Of a stretch of DNA of 63,005 bases, positions 39,700-51,128 are shown piece by piece (positions within the stretch are counted from its first letter, which is position 1; each line of letters begins with the position of its first letter). Where the stretch lies: assembly GCA_016748015.1 (NCBI GenBank), contig JAAOMT010000690.1, positions 50,554-113,558 of the forward strand, written 5' to 3'. This stretch comes from Geosiphon pyriformis (Eukaryota > Glomeromycota > Glomeromycetes > Archaeosporales > Geosiphonaceae). Under the pieces are notes generated by a model. The model did no database searches. It saw nothing but the letters and a program-made list of their open reading frames with translations, and had not been told where the DNA came from. The translations under genes were made by a program, and so were the position numbers.

Positions 39700-40640
39700 A
39701 TGGCTTCCAAATTAATGTGGCCACATGTTGTTTTTAAAAAAAATTCATCTGTTGAAGGTTACTTAGAATGGGCCCAAAATAAAACAGATCTTATATTCAA
39801 GTTAAAGTATAAACAAGTCTTTTTTTATTTACAAGCAATTATTAACTTTACACTGAAGTTTGTTTCAATAGGTCTTCATTAAGACTTGTGGCTAGACAAA
39901 TGTTTGCACTAATTTGGTCTGCTCAGTGCCATCCTATTTACCAATTAATTAAAATTGCTGATGAAGAACAATGGCTACGATTGAAGCCTGAAGTTTGCAA
40001 GCTGATTCAAGAAAAAATTGTAATTTTTCAATCTAAACTTTTAAATCAACATCAAAGCCATGATGCAATACTTGAAAAAATTAACAAAACACTCAAATTG
40101 TTGATTTCTTTTACACTTTCACAATGGCAATGAGAAATTGCAGCATATAACTGTATCAAATTTGAGAGATTACATACTAATCTCTTTAATGTCATCAAAT
40201 ATTCTAAAAGTAAAATATACAGGTCTTGTATACGTCCTAGCTTTATTGCTGAATCAAATTGATTTTGAGTTCAGATAAAAAAAACACAGTTTGTAAATCC
40301 AAATGTCTTTAATCGTGTTTTTCATGATATTGGCCATGAATGAATATTAAGCAAAAAAATGAAAAAATTTAGTAAAATTGCATGGATGAAAAGAATAGAC
40401 TTTCTTAAAACAAGACAAATTAAAAAAACATTGTTAGGTACTTGGAAACCAATTCCAGTAACAAGTGAAGAAGCAAATCATCAAAAAATGTAAATCTGTT
40501 AATAAAATCACAACTATTATCTATTATTAACTCTCTAATACCTCTTTTAAGTAATCATGTTTTCAAAACTTATCAAGTTAATCATGTGACAGCCTAATAA
40601 ATATCCTTCAAGAAGTTAGAAATATATTGTATTGTGTACA
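39700..40640 (+). pseudogene. Second ORF of the Tigger-like element, unknown function, broken
   Basis: On the strand opposite to the transposase, from ATG 39700 (MASKLMWPHVVFKKN...), stop at 39882, then a second segment from about 39888 (RQMFALIWSAQCHPIYQLI, ...EEQWLRLKPEVCKLIQEKI), stops at 40132 and further, and a last recognisable piece SCDSLINILQEVRNILY near 40580-40635. Long Lys/Leu/Glu-rich helices, no catalytic motif visible. I recall similar host-like proteins from Glomeromycotina annotations but cannot name a domain. It could be a captured host gene, an accessory transposon protein, or an older insertion caught inside. Confidence 0.5.
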
Positions 40641-41727
40641 GTTTTGTTTATATTGGATTAGGTGTATTACTATTTATAATTAGCATTTTTAAAACATAAT
40701 ATGTTGAATCTAGGTCTGAATCTCCATTTTGTATAATTATGTTTGGATTATAAAAAACATTTAACACGGATTTATTTGTCCCAAAAAAGTTGATTTTTAA
40801 TATATCTTTAAAACTATCAGTCAAATTTTTGCTTGCTAATACTAAATATTGGTTAAATGATGAATATGATTGCTAGTATAGAGCCATTTTTTAATTGTGG
40901 ATGCCAAAGTTGATGTGAAAATGTATTTATTGGGTATATATTGGAATTTTTATGCTCTAAGTTTTATTACTAGTTACATTTCTCTTTCTAAGGAAAGATA
41001 AATTCGAACTTTGTTCCCAGTTGATTTGCTCAAGCAATGTCCTATTAACAAACTTGTTCCTGGAGGATCCCATTGGGCCATTATTCTTGCTTATAGGTCT
41101 GTTAATTCCTTCTTTTAATATGGAGAAAAAGTAATCTTGTTAGCCAAAGTTTGATCCAGAGTAACTTTATTGATATCCGTAGTAACAGTCTCCAAAGCAC
41201 TACTAGTCTCTGAAGCATCACTTGTCTCCAAAGCACTAAGAGCAGCAGTACTGTATTATATGTCAACTATTATTAAAATTCTTATAATACCTGTAAACAA
41301 CAAGCCAGATATAATAGTTTCATCATTGTTTTCTGATGGTGGTAGTGGCTTATAAAAAAGAAGAGTAATTAAATATTGTAATATTTCAGAAATTTTGTTT
41401 AGTGTTTTAAAATTGTTTTTAGAAACTTTTCTAATTTTTTTACTATCATAAAAAGAATGATTTCCATTGACAAATTGGGAAATCTTCTTAACTATACATG
41501 TTCGATTAAATATGAGATAACATCTGATGTTCATATCTAATATTATATAATTATAGTGTAACTATAGAGAGTGGAAATTACTTATATTCTGCTATTATAT
41601 TTGTGGGAATAGGAACTATAAGGAGATATATATAGTAAAAGTGACTATAAGGAGATAATATTATATATAAATGGTTTTTGGTTTTTAAAAAAATGTAATT
41701 ATAAGAAGATAGTAACTATAACCAGAA
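40641..41727. other. Right non-coding part of the Tigger-like element
   Basis: No coding similarity was found. It has a short direct repeat near 41188-41240 (AGTCTCCAAAGCACT and relatives, three partial copies) and subterminal CTATAAGGAGATA repeats at about 41614-41660. Confidence 0.45.
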
Positions 41728-41749
41728 AGACTATAGAGAGAGTTCACTG
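41728..41749 (-). repeat. Right terminal inverted repeat of the Tigger-like element
   Basis: It ends GAGTTCACTG before a TA; pairs with 37484-37505 with three transition mismatches. Confidence 0.85.
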
Positions 41750-41921
41750 TATATACATAATTTGGGTTTTACAAGATCACTCACATTCCTGAGCAATATG
41801 CTATAATTTTTCAAGCAATGTTCACATTGCTGAACAATATGCTTATATGTTAGCTACTATTCTTCTATTGGTCTATTTGTTTTTTCTACTATTTTTTTGT
41901 ATGCTTTTTCTATGAGTAACA

Positions 41922-44854
41922 ATAATAAACACTTAATAAGATAAAAATAAATTGTGACTAATAACTAACTATAGATTACAGAACTGTTAATACTAAATAA
42001 GAGAACTGTTTATTTGTAATTGCTTTTTTCAGTACTATATTAGTAAAAAATTGAACATTAAAATAAGTTTAAACCATATTGGACTTAAACAAATCTTTAG
42101 TTTACAGAAAAATTTCTAAATATCTATGTGGTACATTACTTTTAACAATTAAAATAGGCAAATTACTGATTCTTAAAATAGCATTTTTAACTTTGTAATT
42201 GATGAAAATAACCACTGTTTTATTATTGTTAATTGAAATATTATTGATTAAAAAAATTTCACTGGTAATATTTAAAATATACTGTGTGGCTGCTTAACTA
42301 TTTTCAATTCAGATAATATTATCAACAAAAACATCTGTTGTTAAGAAAGAAATTTTTTTTTACTGGTTTTTATTCTGTCTGTTTTAGTCACAAATCTGGT
42401 ATTAATTTAATATTTACATAAATGTTAATGTCTTTTCACTTTACATAAAAGAAAATCATAAAAAATTCTTTAAAAAAAGAAAAAAACATCTTACTTTAAT
42501 TCAACTCATTATGCACCTAATAACCATTTATAAGACCAAAATCCGTTATTACTTTATTTATTCTATCTTTATAAATACTGTCAAAAAAACCAATAAATTT
42601 TTTACATATCTTAATATACTGTAAACTAGTCTTCAAATGGAGTCAATCAACAGAGTCATATATTTTATATATGTTTTACAAAACTAACCAAATCTCATAA
42701 TTCTTTTTTAGAACATTTTTAATTACTAAGCCAACAGCAAAAATAGGAGATTGTGTCAATATATTTTTTAAAACAAAAAAATTATTTCCATAAAAAACAC
42801 CAAATTTACTACAAGTATATAAGATTCAATCTGAAAAAATTTTGAACAAAAGTTTTTTTGTTGTTTTAATAAAAATTATAGACCAAGTATTTGTAAAAAT
42901 TTTATCTCATTTATAAAATTTTGGTATTATTGAAATTCATGTTTTTCTTTATAAAGTAAAAATTACACCTAAAATTAAACATGAATTTAATAAAACCAGA
43001 AGCCCACCTAAAATATTTTTATTATAGTGTTTCCAAAATTCATTTAAAATATTACTTAACTTAACAGCCTTTTTATCTGCCAAATTTTTGATCACTTGGA
43101 CTAATTTTTTATTATTAATAACATTTATAATACTTAAAAAAGCATTATTATTTACATAATTCAAAGAAGCATACTAATTAATCCAGAGCCCAAACAATAA
43201 CTCAAGTATTATTCTCTTTTTAGTCCAGCCTTTTATAATCATATTAATCTTAAATTTAATTTTATAAAGTTTTAATATTAAATTATTAGCCACTACTAAA
43301 TGATTTAACATAATCTTGCAAAATAATTTCTTCAAAATATTCTTAATTATTTAGTCTTTATTTAAACAAAAACTTTCTATTCTTTTTTTAATTGTATTCT
43401 TGATAGCAGCTGCTTTAGCAATTTTAGATTCATATAACTTAAACTTATGTTAACTTTTTCTGATTTTTGACAAATAGTTAAAAATATTGAAAGGTTTAAC
43501 ACTATTCCGAATTATAACTTTTATTTCAAAAGCCTTATTATTATTGATAACCAACCAAACATAAAACAGAAAGTCGATTTTAATCATATTATCTATTTTT
43601 AAAGTCTTAATTACTTTGGTAACTAATAATTCTAGTTTAAAGAATTTTAAAGAGAACTTGTTTTTTAAACAGTTAAACTTGTTATATTAATGTTTAGAAA
43701 ACACTATATTAACTGCTTTTATTAACATACTTTTCAGCATCTTCTATATTACATCTAAATTATCTATTTTTTTTGCATTTCTGAACTTATTTATTATTAA
43801 TGAAAACTTCATAAAGAAAATCTTTTTAAAACATGTTTATTTAGTACTATTTGTATTTTTATCTTAAACTTTTAGCAATTTTTATTAGTTTGTTTACACA
43901 TACTATTCAATTAAACATTTAAAAAGCTGCTCAAACCAATTAAAACTAAAACCACTTTGTGATTAGTATTGAAAAAATTAGATACTGGGTTAATTCTATG
44001 ACCAATAACTACAAATAACAAATTTTTACTCATAAAAATATAATCTATGACCTTTTTAACACTTTTCAAGTTACTCTAAGTAGAAATTTTAACTAATAAA
44101 TACTTATTAAATAAATTTACCAAACCTAAATTCAAACAAAACTTGAAACTTGAAACTTGTATTCTTTTTAGACTTATTTTTATTGAAATTTCTTCTAAGA
44201 CCACAAAAATGCTGAAATTTACTGCCTTAACAATAAAAAAATTAACTTTAAAAGCCTAATCAAATTTAGTTTTAACAAAAGTGTCAGCATATAAACTTAA
44301 AACTATAATTGAGAGTTTGTTTTTAAAAAATAGAAAAATAGAAATCATAATAAGTAAAAAAATAGCCAATAAGAAATTAACATAATAAAAAAAATTTCAG
44401 AATTTTTCTTAAGAAATTTCAAAAAATTTCTTATAATGAAAAAAATATATATATAGCAGTAGTATTAAAAACAAGAAAAATAGTTAATAAAATTCAGACA
44501 AGTTCTAATTAATAAGTAAAAAAATTATATATTACTTAAAAGACCAAAAAAATCCAGAAGTTATTATCAAAAATTTTTACAATAAGCTACTACAATACAT
44601 TAGTCTTTTACAAAATCATAGTTTTGTTCCAATAATTACAAAAATCAATTGCAAAATTGAAAATTACACTAAACAAAAATTTCTCATTACTTTTACTAAC
44701 AAAAAAAAAGAAAAGTTACAAACTTTAGTAAAAATCTTAATGAAAATACAACTGTTTACTTGGAAGAAACCAAGAATTATTTTACTCATTAATCCATTAT
44801 ATCATTACATATTTAGAAACATCATTCAAATAACATTAACATTTATGTTCATAA
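41922..44854 (-). mobile_element. Decayed LINE copy 2, 5' half
   Basis: The minus strand at 42949-43164 encodes the RT fingers region (KLVQVIKNLADKKAVKLSNI, FWKHYNKNILGGLLVLLNSC) that matches copy 1 at 22698-22922. Further up are degenerate pre-RT and ORF1-like stretches. It is cut on the right by the LTR of element V. Confidence 0.65.
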
Positions 44855-45761
44855 TATTATTCATAAAAAATACAAAGAAAAAAAGCTAAAAAAACAGATA
44901 GGAAAATAGATCAATAAAAGAATAGTACTTAATATGTAAGCACAATATCAGAAAACTATAACACATTGTTAATAAATTAGGACATATTGTTCAGCAATGT
45001 AAGCAATATCAGTAAATTAGGGCACACTTTTTAGCAATGTGAGCAATGTTAGTAAATTAGAACATATTGCTTAAGAAAATATAAAATCTTATAGAACAAG
45101 AAATATGTATATATAATAAGAATGTTAGAAGCAGAAAAAACAGAATCTATCTCAGAATTTAGTTTAGAATTAATTAATTATCCAATATTTTTCCTTTTAA
45201 AAAGTAGTTTCTACAACTTAAGGCAGAATTCAATTACATATTAATAAAATATCTATTATTACTTGAATTCATATTATTATTATTAAATAAAGAATATTAA
45301 TCATCTTTATTTTATCAACACTCTATGTTAATAGAATCTAATACTTGATTACATTAGAACAATAGCTCTTAATTACGGCTATTAATGAATACTAATTTCT
45401 TTTATTTTTTTATTTCTTTGTTTTATTTTTTTGCTGTTTACTAAATTAATTCAAGGATTAATATATAGAGTTATTAATGTTAAAAAAAACTGGTAAAAAA
45501 TCCAGAAATAAGAGTAGAAATTCGAAATTTGAGGATAACTTACCAAGAAGAACTAACTATCAAGCTGAGAAAAAAATTCATAAAATACATTTTTAAGAGA
45601 ATACTGAAATAGCAATTGAATCTCTGTTTATTATATAAAAGACTTAATCCAAAATCTTCAGATCACAAAATTTTTTAGATATTACCAATATTACTAAGCT
45701 ATTAAGCACCAAGTTATGGATTTGTTATTTGTACTAATATTCCAAATAATTATTTATAATA
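44855..45761 (+). repeat. LTR of Gypsy element V (variant U3)
   Basis: It starts TATTATTCATA (degenerate TGTTACTCATA) and ends ATAATA. The downstream half aligns with the element C LTR from the TATA box (about 45110) on, but the U3 carries two and a half 40-bp GCAATGTGAGCAATGTTAG-like units (about 44960-45075). It matches the LTR at 36859-41921 in the opposite orientation. Confidence 0.7.
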
Positions 45762-46264
45762 ATAAAAACACTATTAGCACAAGTACTATTTTAAAATAAA
45801 CAAAAAAAAACCAAATTATTAAGAACTTATGGTAATTATTTTAAAGAATTTAAATTACAACCAACAATGCCATCAGAATTTTTACTTTAACCTAATTTCA
45901 AATTCATCAGTAATTGAGTAGATACTAAATTGAAAAAAAAGTAGTAATTAAAAAAATAATAATTAAAATCTAATTTCAAATACCTCTAAAATCAAATTCC
46001 AATTGTTTAAACTTAGCAAAACCTAAACAATTCGAATTTTACCTTTATTATTCAACAAAATCTACTTTTAATTATTTAGATTAATCTATTATTAGTTATA
46101 TTAATAGCTACTTTACTATAATAACACTAACAATAACTGCTATTAGTATTAATGGTCTATGTATCAATTGTAAAACTAAAAAAATTCACCAGTAAAAAAA
46201 ACAATATCTAAGCATAACTAAATGATGTGGCAAAAGTTATTACAGTTAATAAATAGAATAATAC
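45762..46264 (+). pseudogene. 5' part of gag of element V, interrupted by element C
   Basis: At 45825-45860 YGNYFKEFK matches element C YGEYFKGF (47718-47745); at 46152-46264 the frame MVYVSIVKLKKFTSK.. aligns codon by codon with C MAYTPIAKLNNFTGK (48161-). The alignment stops exactly where the C LTR starts. About 0.5 kb of leader is missing. All stops fit transition decay. Confidence 0.7.
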
Positions 46265-47126
46265 TGTTATTCATAGAAATATAGAAAATATATTAGCATA
46301 ATTATTAGCCAATCAGAAGTAGACATAGTAAATGTGGAATTCCAGGATTCCTCCCAGGAATTGCAGGATTCCAGGAATTACAGGATTCTCACACAAAGAA
46401 TTGCAGGATTCCAGAATTCCAGAATTCCTCTTAAAAAAATTGCAGAATTCCAAGAATTTTAGGATTCCTGTCATAAAGAATCAAGGAATTAAAGAATCTC
46501 AATTATGTATATATAGCAGTAGAATTAGAAGCTGAAAAGACAGACCTTTCAGTTTTAGATTTGATCTAAGAAACCTTTTAGTTCCCAATCATTAAATAAA
46601 TAATTATTTCATATCTCAATCCACTCTCCACTATCAACACTTCATGTTGATAGCAATTGATACTTAAAAACACTAGAACAATAGCTCTTAATTATGGCTA
46701 TTAATAGAATACTAACTTGCAATTGCATCTTGGCCAAAATTCTATTTTCTCTTTATTTTTCTTTTATTTTCTTTTCTAGTTTTTTTTGATTTTACTGTTG
46801 TGCACTAATTGATTGAATAAAGCGTTAGATTACTGATGTCAAGAATTACCTAGTAAAAAACCCCTGCGAAAGGGTAGAATATATACAGTAGATATGGAAT
46901 ACTTACCAGAAGATTGCTGGCCACTAAGCTGAGAAAAGAATTGACAGACTTGTGAGTCTAAGAAGCTATGGATAAAACAACTATTGAATCTCTGTCCATT
47001 ATACAAAGGACTCTAACAAAACCTTCAGATACAAAACCTTCAGATTATCAACAACGTGAAATAGTCTTGAGCACTAAGTTACGGATCTATTATTTAATCT
47101 GAAACCCCAAATATTCAACTGTAATA
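46265..47126 (+). repeat. 5' LTR of Gypsy element C
   Basis: 862 bp from TGTTATTCATAG to CTGTAATA (expected CTGTAACA). A GGAATTCCAGGATTCC-type repeat array (46333-46500) lies directly upstream of the TATA-like TATATATAG (46507-46515). Left flanking 4-mer ATAC; the other end lies beyond the window. Confidence 0.85.
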
Positions 47127-47176
47127 TTTGGTGCTTCTTGTGAGGTATAATCCTACAGAGAACCAGCACCAACAAA
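47127..47176 (+). other. Element C leader: candidate primer-binding site and hairpin
   Basis: Immediately after the LTR comes TTTGGTGCTTCTTG, whose TGG start fits a primer-binding site, and 35-40 bases on AGCACCAA, able to pair with TTGGTGCT. The same pair is present after each concatemer LTR. The cognate tRNA is not identified. Confidence 0.45.
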
Positions 47177-47254
47177 ACACCATCCAAAAGTGGCAGAATC
47201 AGAAAATATCATTTAGAATTTGCAAAATTCTTATTTTAACACTATTGTCAATAC

Positions 47255-49480
47255 TTGGAATTAAATCACAATCATATATCCACCGAATCAGCCTTCAATT
47301 TCTACGTCAACAAAAAGATTTCCTCTTTGTTAGGAACACCAGTAAATACTGAATCAACAAGAAAAACTTTCTATAGAAAATTAATTCAAAACACCAACCT
47401 ATCAACAAACCATAATTTCACATCTATCATCACTGAGATCAACAAAGAAATTGAACATCACACCCAACAAAGATACCCAATTACATATGCTAGTAAAAGC
47501 AAAAGAAAACTACAAATACCAGCAGTAACACCCAGAAAGATACAACCACCTACTTGAAAGAAGAACAAAGTTGAATCTCCAAGTAACCCATCCTACTACT
47601 ATACACCCAAAAACACCATCAACATATCATCAATAGACACACCCCCATCAACTGCGACATCAGCATTTGGACAATTCCCATTCCAAAGTAGACAAAAAAA
47701 AATGGAATTATTAGAACCATATGGCGAATACTTTAAGGGATTTAATTCATGATCACCAACCCCATCAGGACTTCAATCACCACCACCTCCACCAGATTTT
47801 GGAATTTCTGATCCATAAAAAGTAACAGAATCAGAAAAAGAGGAAGAAAAATCAGAGGATCAAGAATTCACTTATCAACACCCGATTACTGAAAACCTGG
47901 AAGTTGAAACCTCAAATCTTCAAGCTCAGCAAAATTTAAATCTAAAAAATTTGGAAATTGAAACTTCGAATCATCAAAAACAGAACAATCCAAACTCCGA
48001 ATTAATTAATCAGCACAACTTACCTCCGGTAATCGTCATCGATCAACTGCCGATTAATCCAATAGCCAAGCCCATCTAGCAGCCATTTCAACTACCACCC
48101 CAACAACCAGTACAACAACAACCACTTCAACAACCACCATAACAACCCAACTTAGATCCAATGGCATACACACCAATTGCAAAACTTAACAACTTTACCG
48201 GCAAAGAGGACAATGTGCAAGTATGGCTGAATAACATAGAGAAAGCCATTACTGCAAACAGATAAAATAACGCCTAAGCACTTCAAGCCATTCCATACTT
48301 TCTAAGGGACACCACAGATGCATGGTATCAAAGTCTAGCTGTCAAACCCCAAACTTTCAATGACTTCAAGACAAAATTCTTAAGATATTTCAGCAACAAT
48401 AATAGCATCAACAAGTTAGCCAACTTCTTTACCACCATTAAACAAGGAGATACTAAAGCAGTCACCACTTACTTGGAACACTTTTATAGAAACCTGTGTC
48501 AGATCCAAGCAATTCAAGCTGACTATTTTACAGCACCACAAATTTTGAACCAATTTATTAGGGGTTTGTGCAATAACCTCCTCCAGCGAGTATGCCCAAT
48601 GCATCTAGTTGACCTTTCTACTGCAGTTACACATGCCAGAGATTTTGAAGCAGCTGAGTTAGAAGCCAATCATGCCCAAGCAGTAAACCTAGTAATGAAT
48701 AGATCATCTAAATTGGATTCCAAATTGAAACAATTCAGTGAGTCAATTAATCGGAAACTAGAGGAATACTTAACTGACAATCGCACCATATATCAATCAT
48801 CACAACGACGCAATAATTCAGGAAACATGAATCATTTCCAAAATCAGTCACATCCATTATCATCAGCAGCACCTAGTCAGTCGTGGCAGCCAGAAATGTG
48901 TGTCTACCACAACTGTGGTAAACAAGACCATATTTGAGTTAATTGTCATACTTATAGCAACTAACAATCGAAAAATCAATACAGAAACTCTGATCACCAG
49001 TTCCAAACTCTGAATCATTATCCAAATCAAGATCAAGCCCCATATCAAAATACTTACTTGCCAATGATGCAGCAACCAGTCTATCAACTACCAGTATATC
49101 AACCTCCAGTTTATTAACTACAGCCACTGGCAATTTATCAACAGCAGCCTCCAGTAATTTATCAGCCGCAGTCCCAAATAATTTATTAGTCTCAACTATC
49201 AATCCAAACCCCACTTCAAAACTCAGTTATGATAACATCAGGAAACCCGAGACTTAGAATTGCTCAAAATTGGAGATTAGTGATGGTTGTTCATCAACTG
49301 ATCTCCAGCTCTTCTTACCAAAGCTTAGGATCCTATTCTCGGAATTCAGGTACAGATGCCACCCAAAACCTGAATTTCCAAAACTATTTAAGTCTCCTGG
49401 TTACTCCAGAAAATACCACACCCAACAACCAAGAACTTAAACAAACACCTATCAGCAACATTCCACCTGCCATGATAATA
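47255..49480 (+). pseudogene. Gag of Gypsy element C (broken by in-frame stops only)
   Basis: One frame runs from about 47255 through the protease to 49785 without a frameshift but with about a dozen stops, each one transition from a Trp, Gln or Arg codon. Parts: an N-terminal Asn/Ser/Gln-rich region, the capsid-like core from MAYTPIAKLNNFTGKEDNV (48161) through WYQSLAVKPQTFNDFKTKFL to the LEHFYRNLCQIQ region (48470-48700), and a zinc knuckle (48891-48950) whose first Cys is Tyr (C-x2-C-x4-H-x4-C becomes Y-x2-C...). A Gln/Pro/Tyr-rich stretch follows. It would form the retrotransposon particle if intact. Confidence 0.8.
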
Positions 49481-49785
49481 AAAGATGAATCTCTGGATGC
49501 CATTTTTTCATTCAAACTCAAAAAACCATCAACCATGCTATTATTCAATAGAGCTGCATTGGAAGAAAAGCCAATTACCACTATGTACACTAATGTGAAA
49601 ATTGATGGCCATCCTATCAAACTAATTCTTAACAGTGGTTCAGCAGGCAGCATCATTATATGACAATTTATGGATCAATTAGGTCACCGAGTTGATCAAG
49701 CTGCCAGTGCCAGAATTATCACAGCTGATGGAGTGACCAAGACTCTAATCGGCGAAATTGATGACTTACCAATCGAAATTAACAG
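49481..49785 (+). pseudogene. Aspartic protease of element C, cut by element D
   Basis: The active-site region reads LILNSGSAGSIII (codon for the usual Asp at 49631-49633 is AAC, Asn), followed after a stop by ADGVTKTLIGEIDDLPIEINS. The codon is split at AG|C by element D; the frame resumes exactly at 60003 (SIIVPIKVLIIEATQYQAL) when D and one copy of the ACAG duplication are removed. Confidence 0.85.
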
Positions 49786-50744
49786 TGTTACCAGACGAAA
49801 TTAGAGATATTATTTAACATGAAATTATCTTTATAATTCCTATCATTAATTAGCATATATTATTATTTCAAATTATCACTTATTATATTAGCAAAATATC
49901 CGAAATTATCATTTAATTAATAAACCAATTTATACATAACACAGATGTAACCTAATTGTGATGATCAATCATGCAATACCCTGAAATATGTAACATTCAA
50001 AAGTTTGCCAAAATTTGTAGAAATTCACTGAAATAATTGATAGTTCACCGAAATATCTAATAGTTTGCAGAAATAACTTGTAGTTTACTGAAATGTATCT
50101 TTAGTTCAGCAAAATTGTAGAAAAGAGCAAAGTTCAAGTTCATAGAATAGTATTATGACAAGTTGTATAAAAGAAGAGCTTTTCTCTTTGAGAAAATGTA
50201 TTTTACTTTAGATTTAACAATTAGAATCATCCTTTATACACAAAAACGAAATAAATATCAAATAATTTGAAAAATCAAATCCTTAATTATTCCTCTTTTT
50301 GAAATTAACCAATTCCTACTAAACAGTTTTGAAATTGATTAGCTACCAATTTCAATAAACCATTAGTAACTCCAGGCCTGGATAGAAAACGTTTCTCTTG
50401 ACAGAATTCTATTTCTTTTATTTTTTTATTATAATCATTAGGGTAGCCTACAGACAAGATTCCTGTAGAAGAGTTAACTTTTACAGCAAAGTAACTACAC
50501 ATTTTTAGTGAGCTTCTAGACAAGCAATTCCTGAAAAAGAGTTGATGTTTACTATAACATAACTACACAAAGCAACTGGCATGGAATTGGTCATTCCACT
50601 TATAAGCCCAGCAGTTTAAATTATAGGAAATAATTTGAAGATAAATTCAGTTACTGGAGGTTCAACCACATTCAGACAACATGAATTCACAACAAATAGG
50701 CATCAACAACATTAAAGAAAAGAGACCAAAAACCTCTGGTAATA
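49786..50744 (+). repeat. 5' LTR of element D
   Basis: 959 bp from TGTTACC to GGTAATA. U3 repeats of about 20-22 bp (TAGTTTACCGAAATA-like, about six units) at 50001-50118; TATA box TATAAAAG at 50166-50173. Confidence 0.92.
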
Positions 50745-50745
50745 T

Positions 50746-51064
50746 TTGGTGCTCTCCCATGGAAATAACACAGCAACAACAAATTCAAAGTGGCGACCAC
50801 ACCAGACACAACAACTCTAGAATATTACCAGTCAATTTACACCCACTGCAAGCAAAGATTCAACATTCCAGACGAAATTGAAGTTGTCAAGAAATCAGTA
50901 TACCAATACATTGAAAACCACATCAACAATTATCTTTTTGGAAACTACAACATTTCAGAAGTTAGAAACAATCTCTACAATAATTTAGTGCACTATTCAC
51001 AATTGAGAACAGAAGACCTGAACAGTGAAACACTTGCTACCTACTTCCAAGAACTTAATTTTAA
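50746..51064 (+). repeat. 319-bp exact duplicate left of the assembly gap
   Basis: Identical by eye to 51085-51403, ending where the N-run begins. It holds the leader (TTGGTGCTCTCCC, candidate primer-binding site) and the first part of gag. Most likely two contig ends that overlap but were scaffolded with a 20-N spacer, so this copy is probably not real. Confidence 0.85.
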
Positions 51065-51084
51065 NNNNNNNNNNNNNNNNNNNN
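51065..51084. other. Assembly gap (20 N)
   Basis: Twenty unknown bases between two identical 319-bp segments. The fixed length suggests a placeholder rather than a measured size. Confidence 0.98.
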
Positions 51085-51128
51085 TTGGTGCTCTCCCATG
51101 GAAATAACACAGCAACAACAAATTCAAA

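Larger units (their letters stand above)
37484..41749. mobile_element. pogo/Tigger-like DNA transposon with TA target duplication
   Basis: Ends are CAGTAAACTCTCTTTATAAT (left) and the reverse complement of a right end giving CAGTGAACTCTCTCTATAGT; over 22 bp they differ at three positions, all transitions. TA dinucleotides flank both ends. Subterminal GTGACTATAAAGAGAT-like repeats occur near both ends. Inside are a minus-strand DDE transposase and a plus-strand second ORF, both broken. TIR sequence, TA duplication and the CENPB-HTH/DDE protein agree on the family. Confidence 0.85.
36859..41921 (-). mobile_element. Solo LTR (variant U3) interrupted by a DNA transposon
   Basis: The left part (36859-37481) matches the concatemer LTR's 3' portion (TGTTACAGATGATTATTTGG). 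The right part (41750-41921) gives the LTR 5' start, ending GAGTAACA. Instead of the GGAATTCC-type repeats the U3 carries GCAATGTTCACATTGC-like units. Flanking 4-mers are ATGA and ATAA, a duplication with one G-to-A change. The interruption lies in the TATA stretch. Confidence 0.7.

Noticed and set aside
44855-45761. Solo LTR with target duplication ATAA (44851-44854 and 45762-45765)
   Set aside because: Gag sequence of the same family follows downstream (45825-46264), so this is more likely the 5' LTR of element V; ATAA is a common 4-mer here.
46333-46500. CRISPR-like array in the LTR repeats
   Set aside because: Units are short, degenerate and contiguous without spacers, and this is fungal DNA.
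47255-49785. Stop-codon recoding (alternative genetic code) in element C, since the frame is kept through many stops
   Set aside because: TGA, TAA and TAG all occur, each at sites one transition from Trp, Gln or Arg, and the host genes here use normal stops; decay explains it.
50790-51107. A separate first gag gene before the gap
   Set aside because: It reads through the N-run and duplicates 51129 onward exactly; it is an assembly duplicate.
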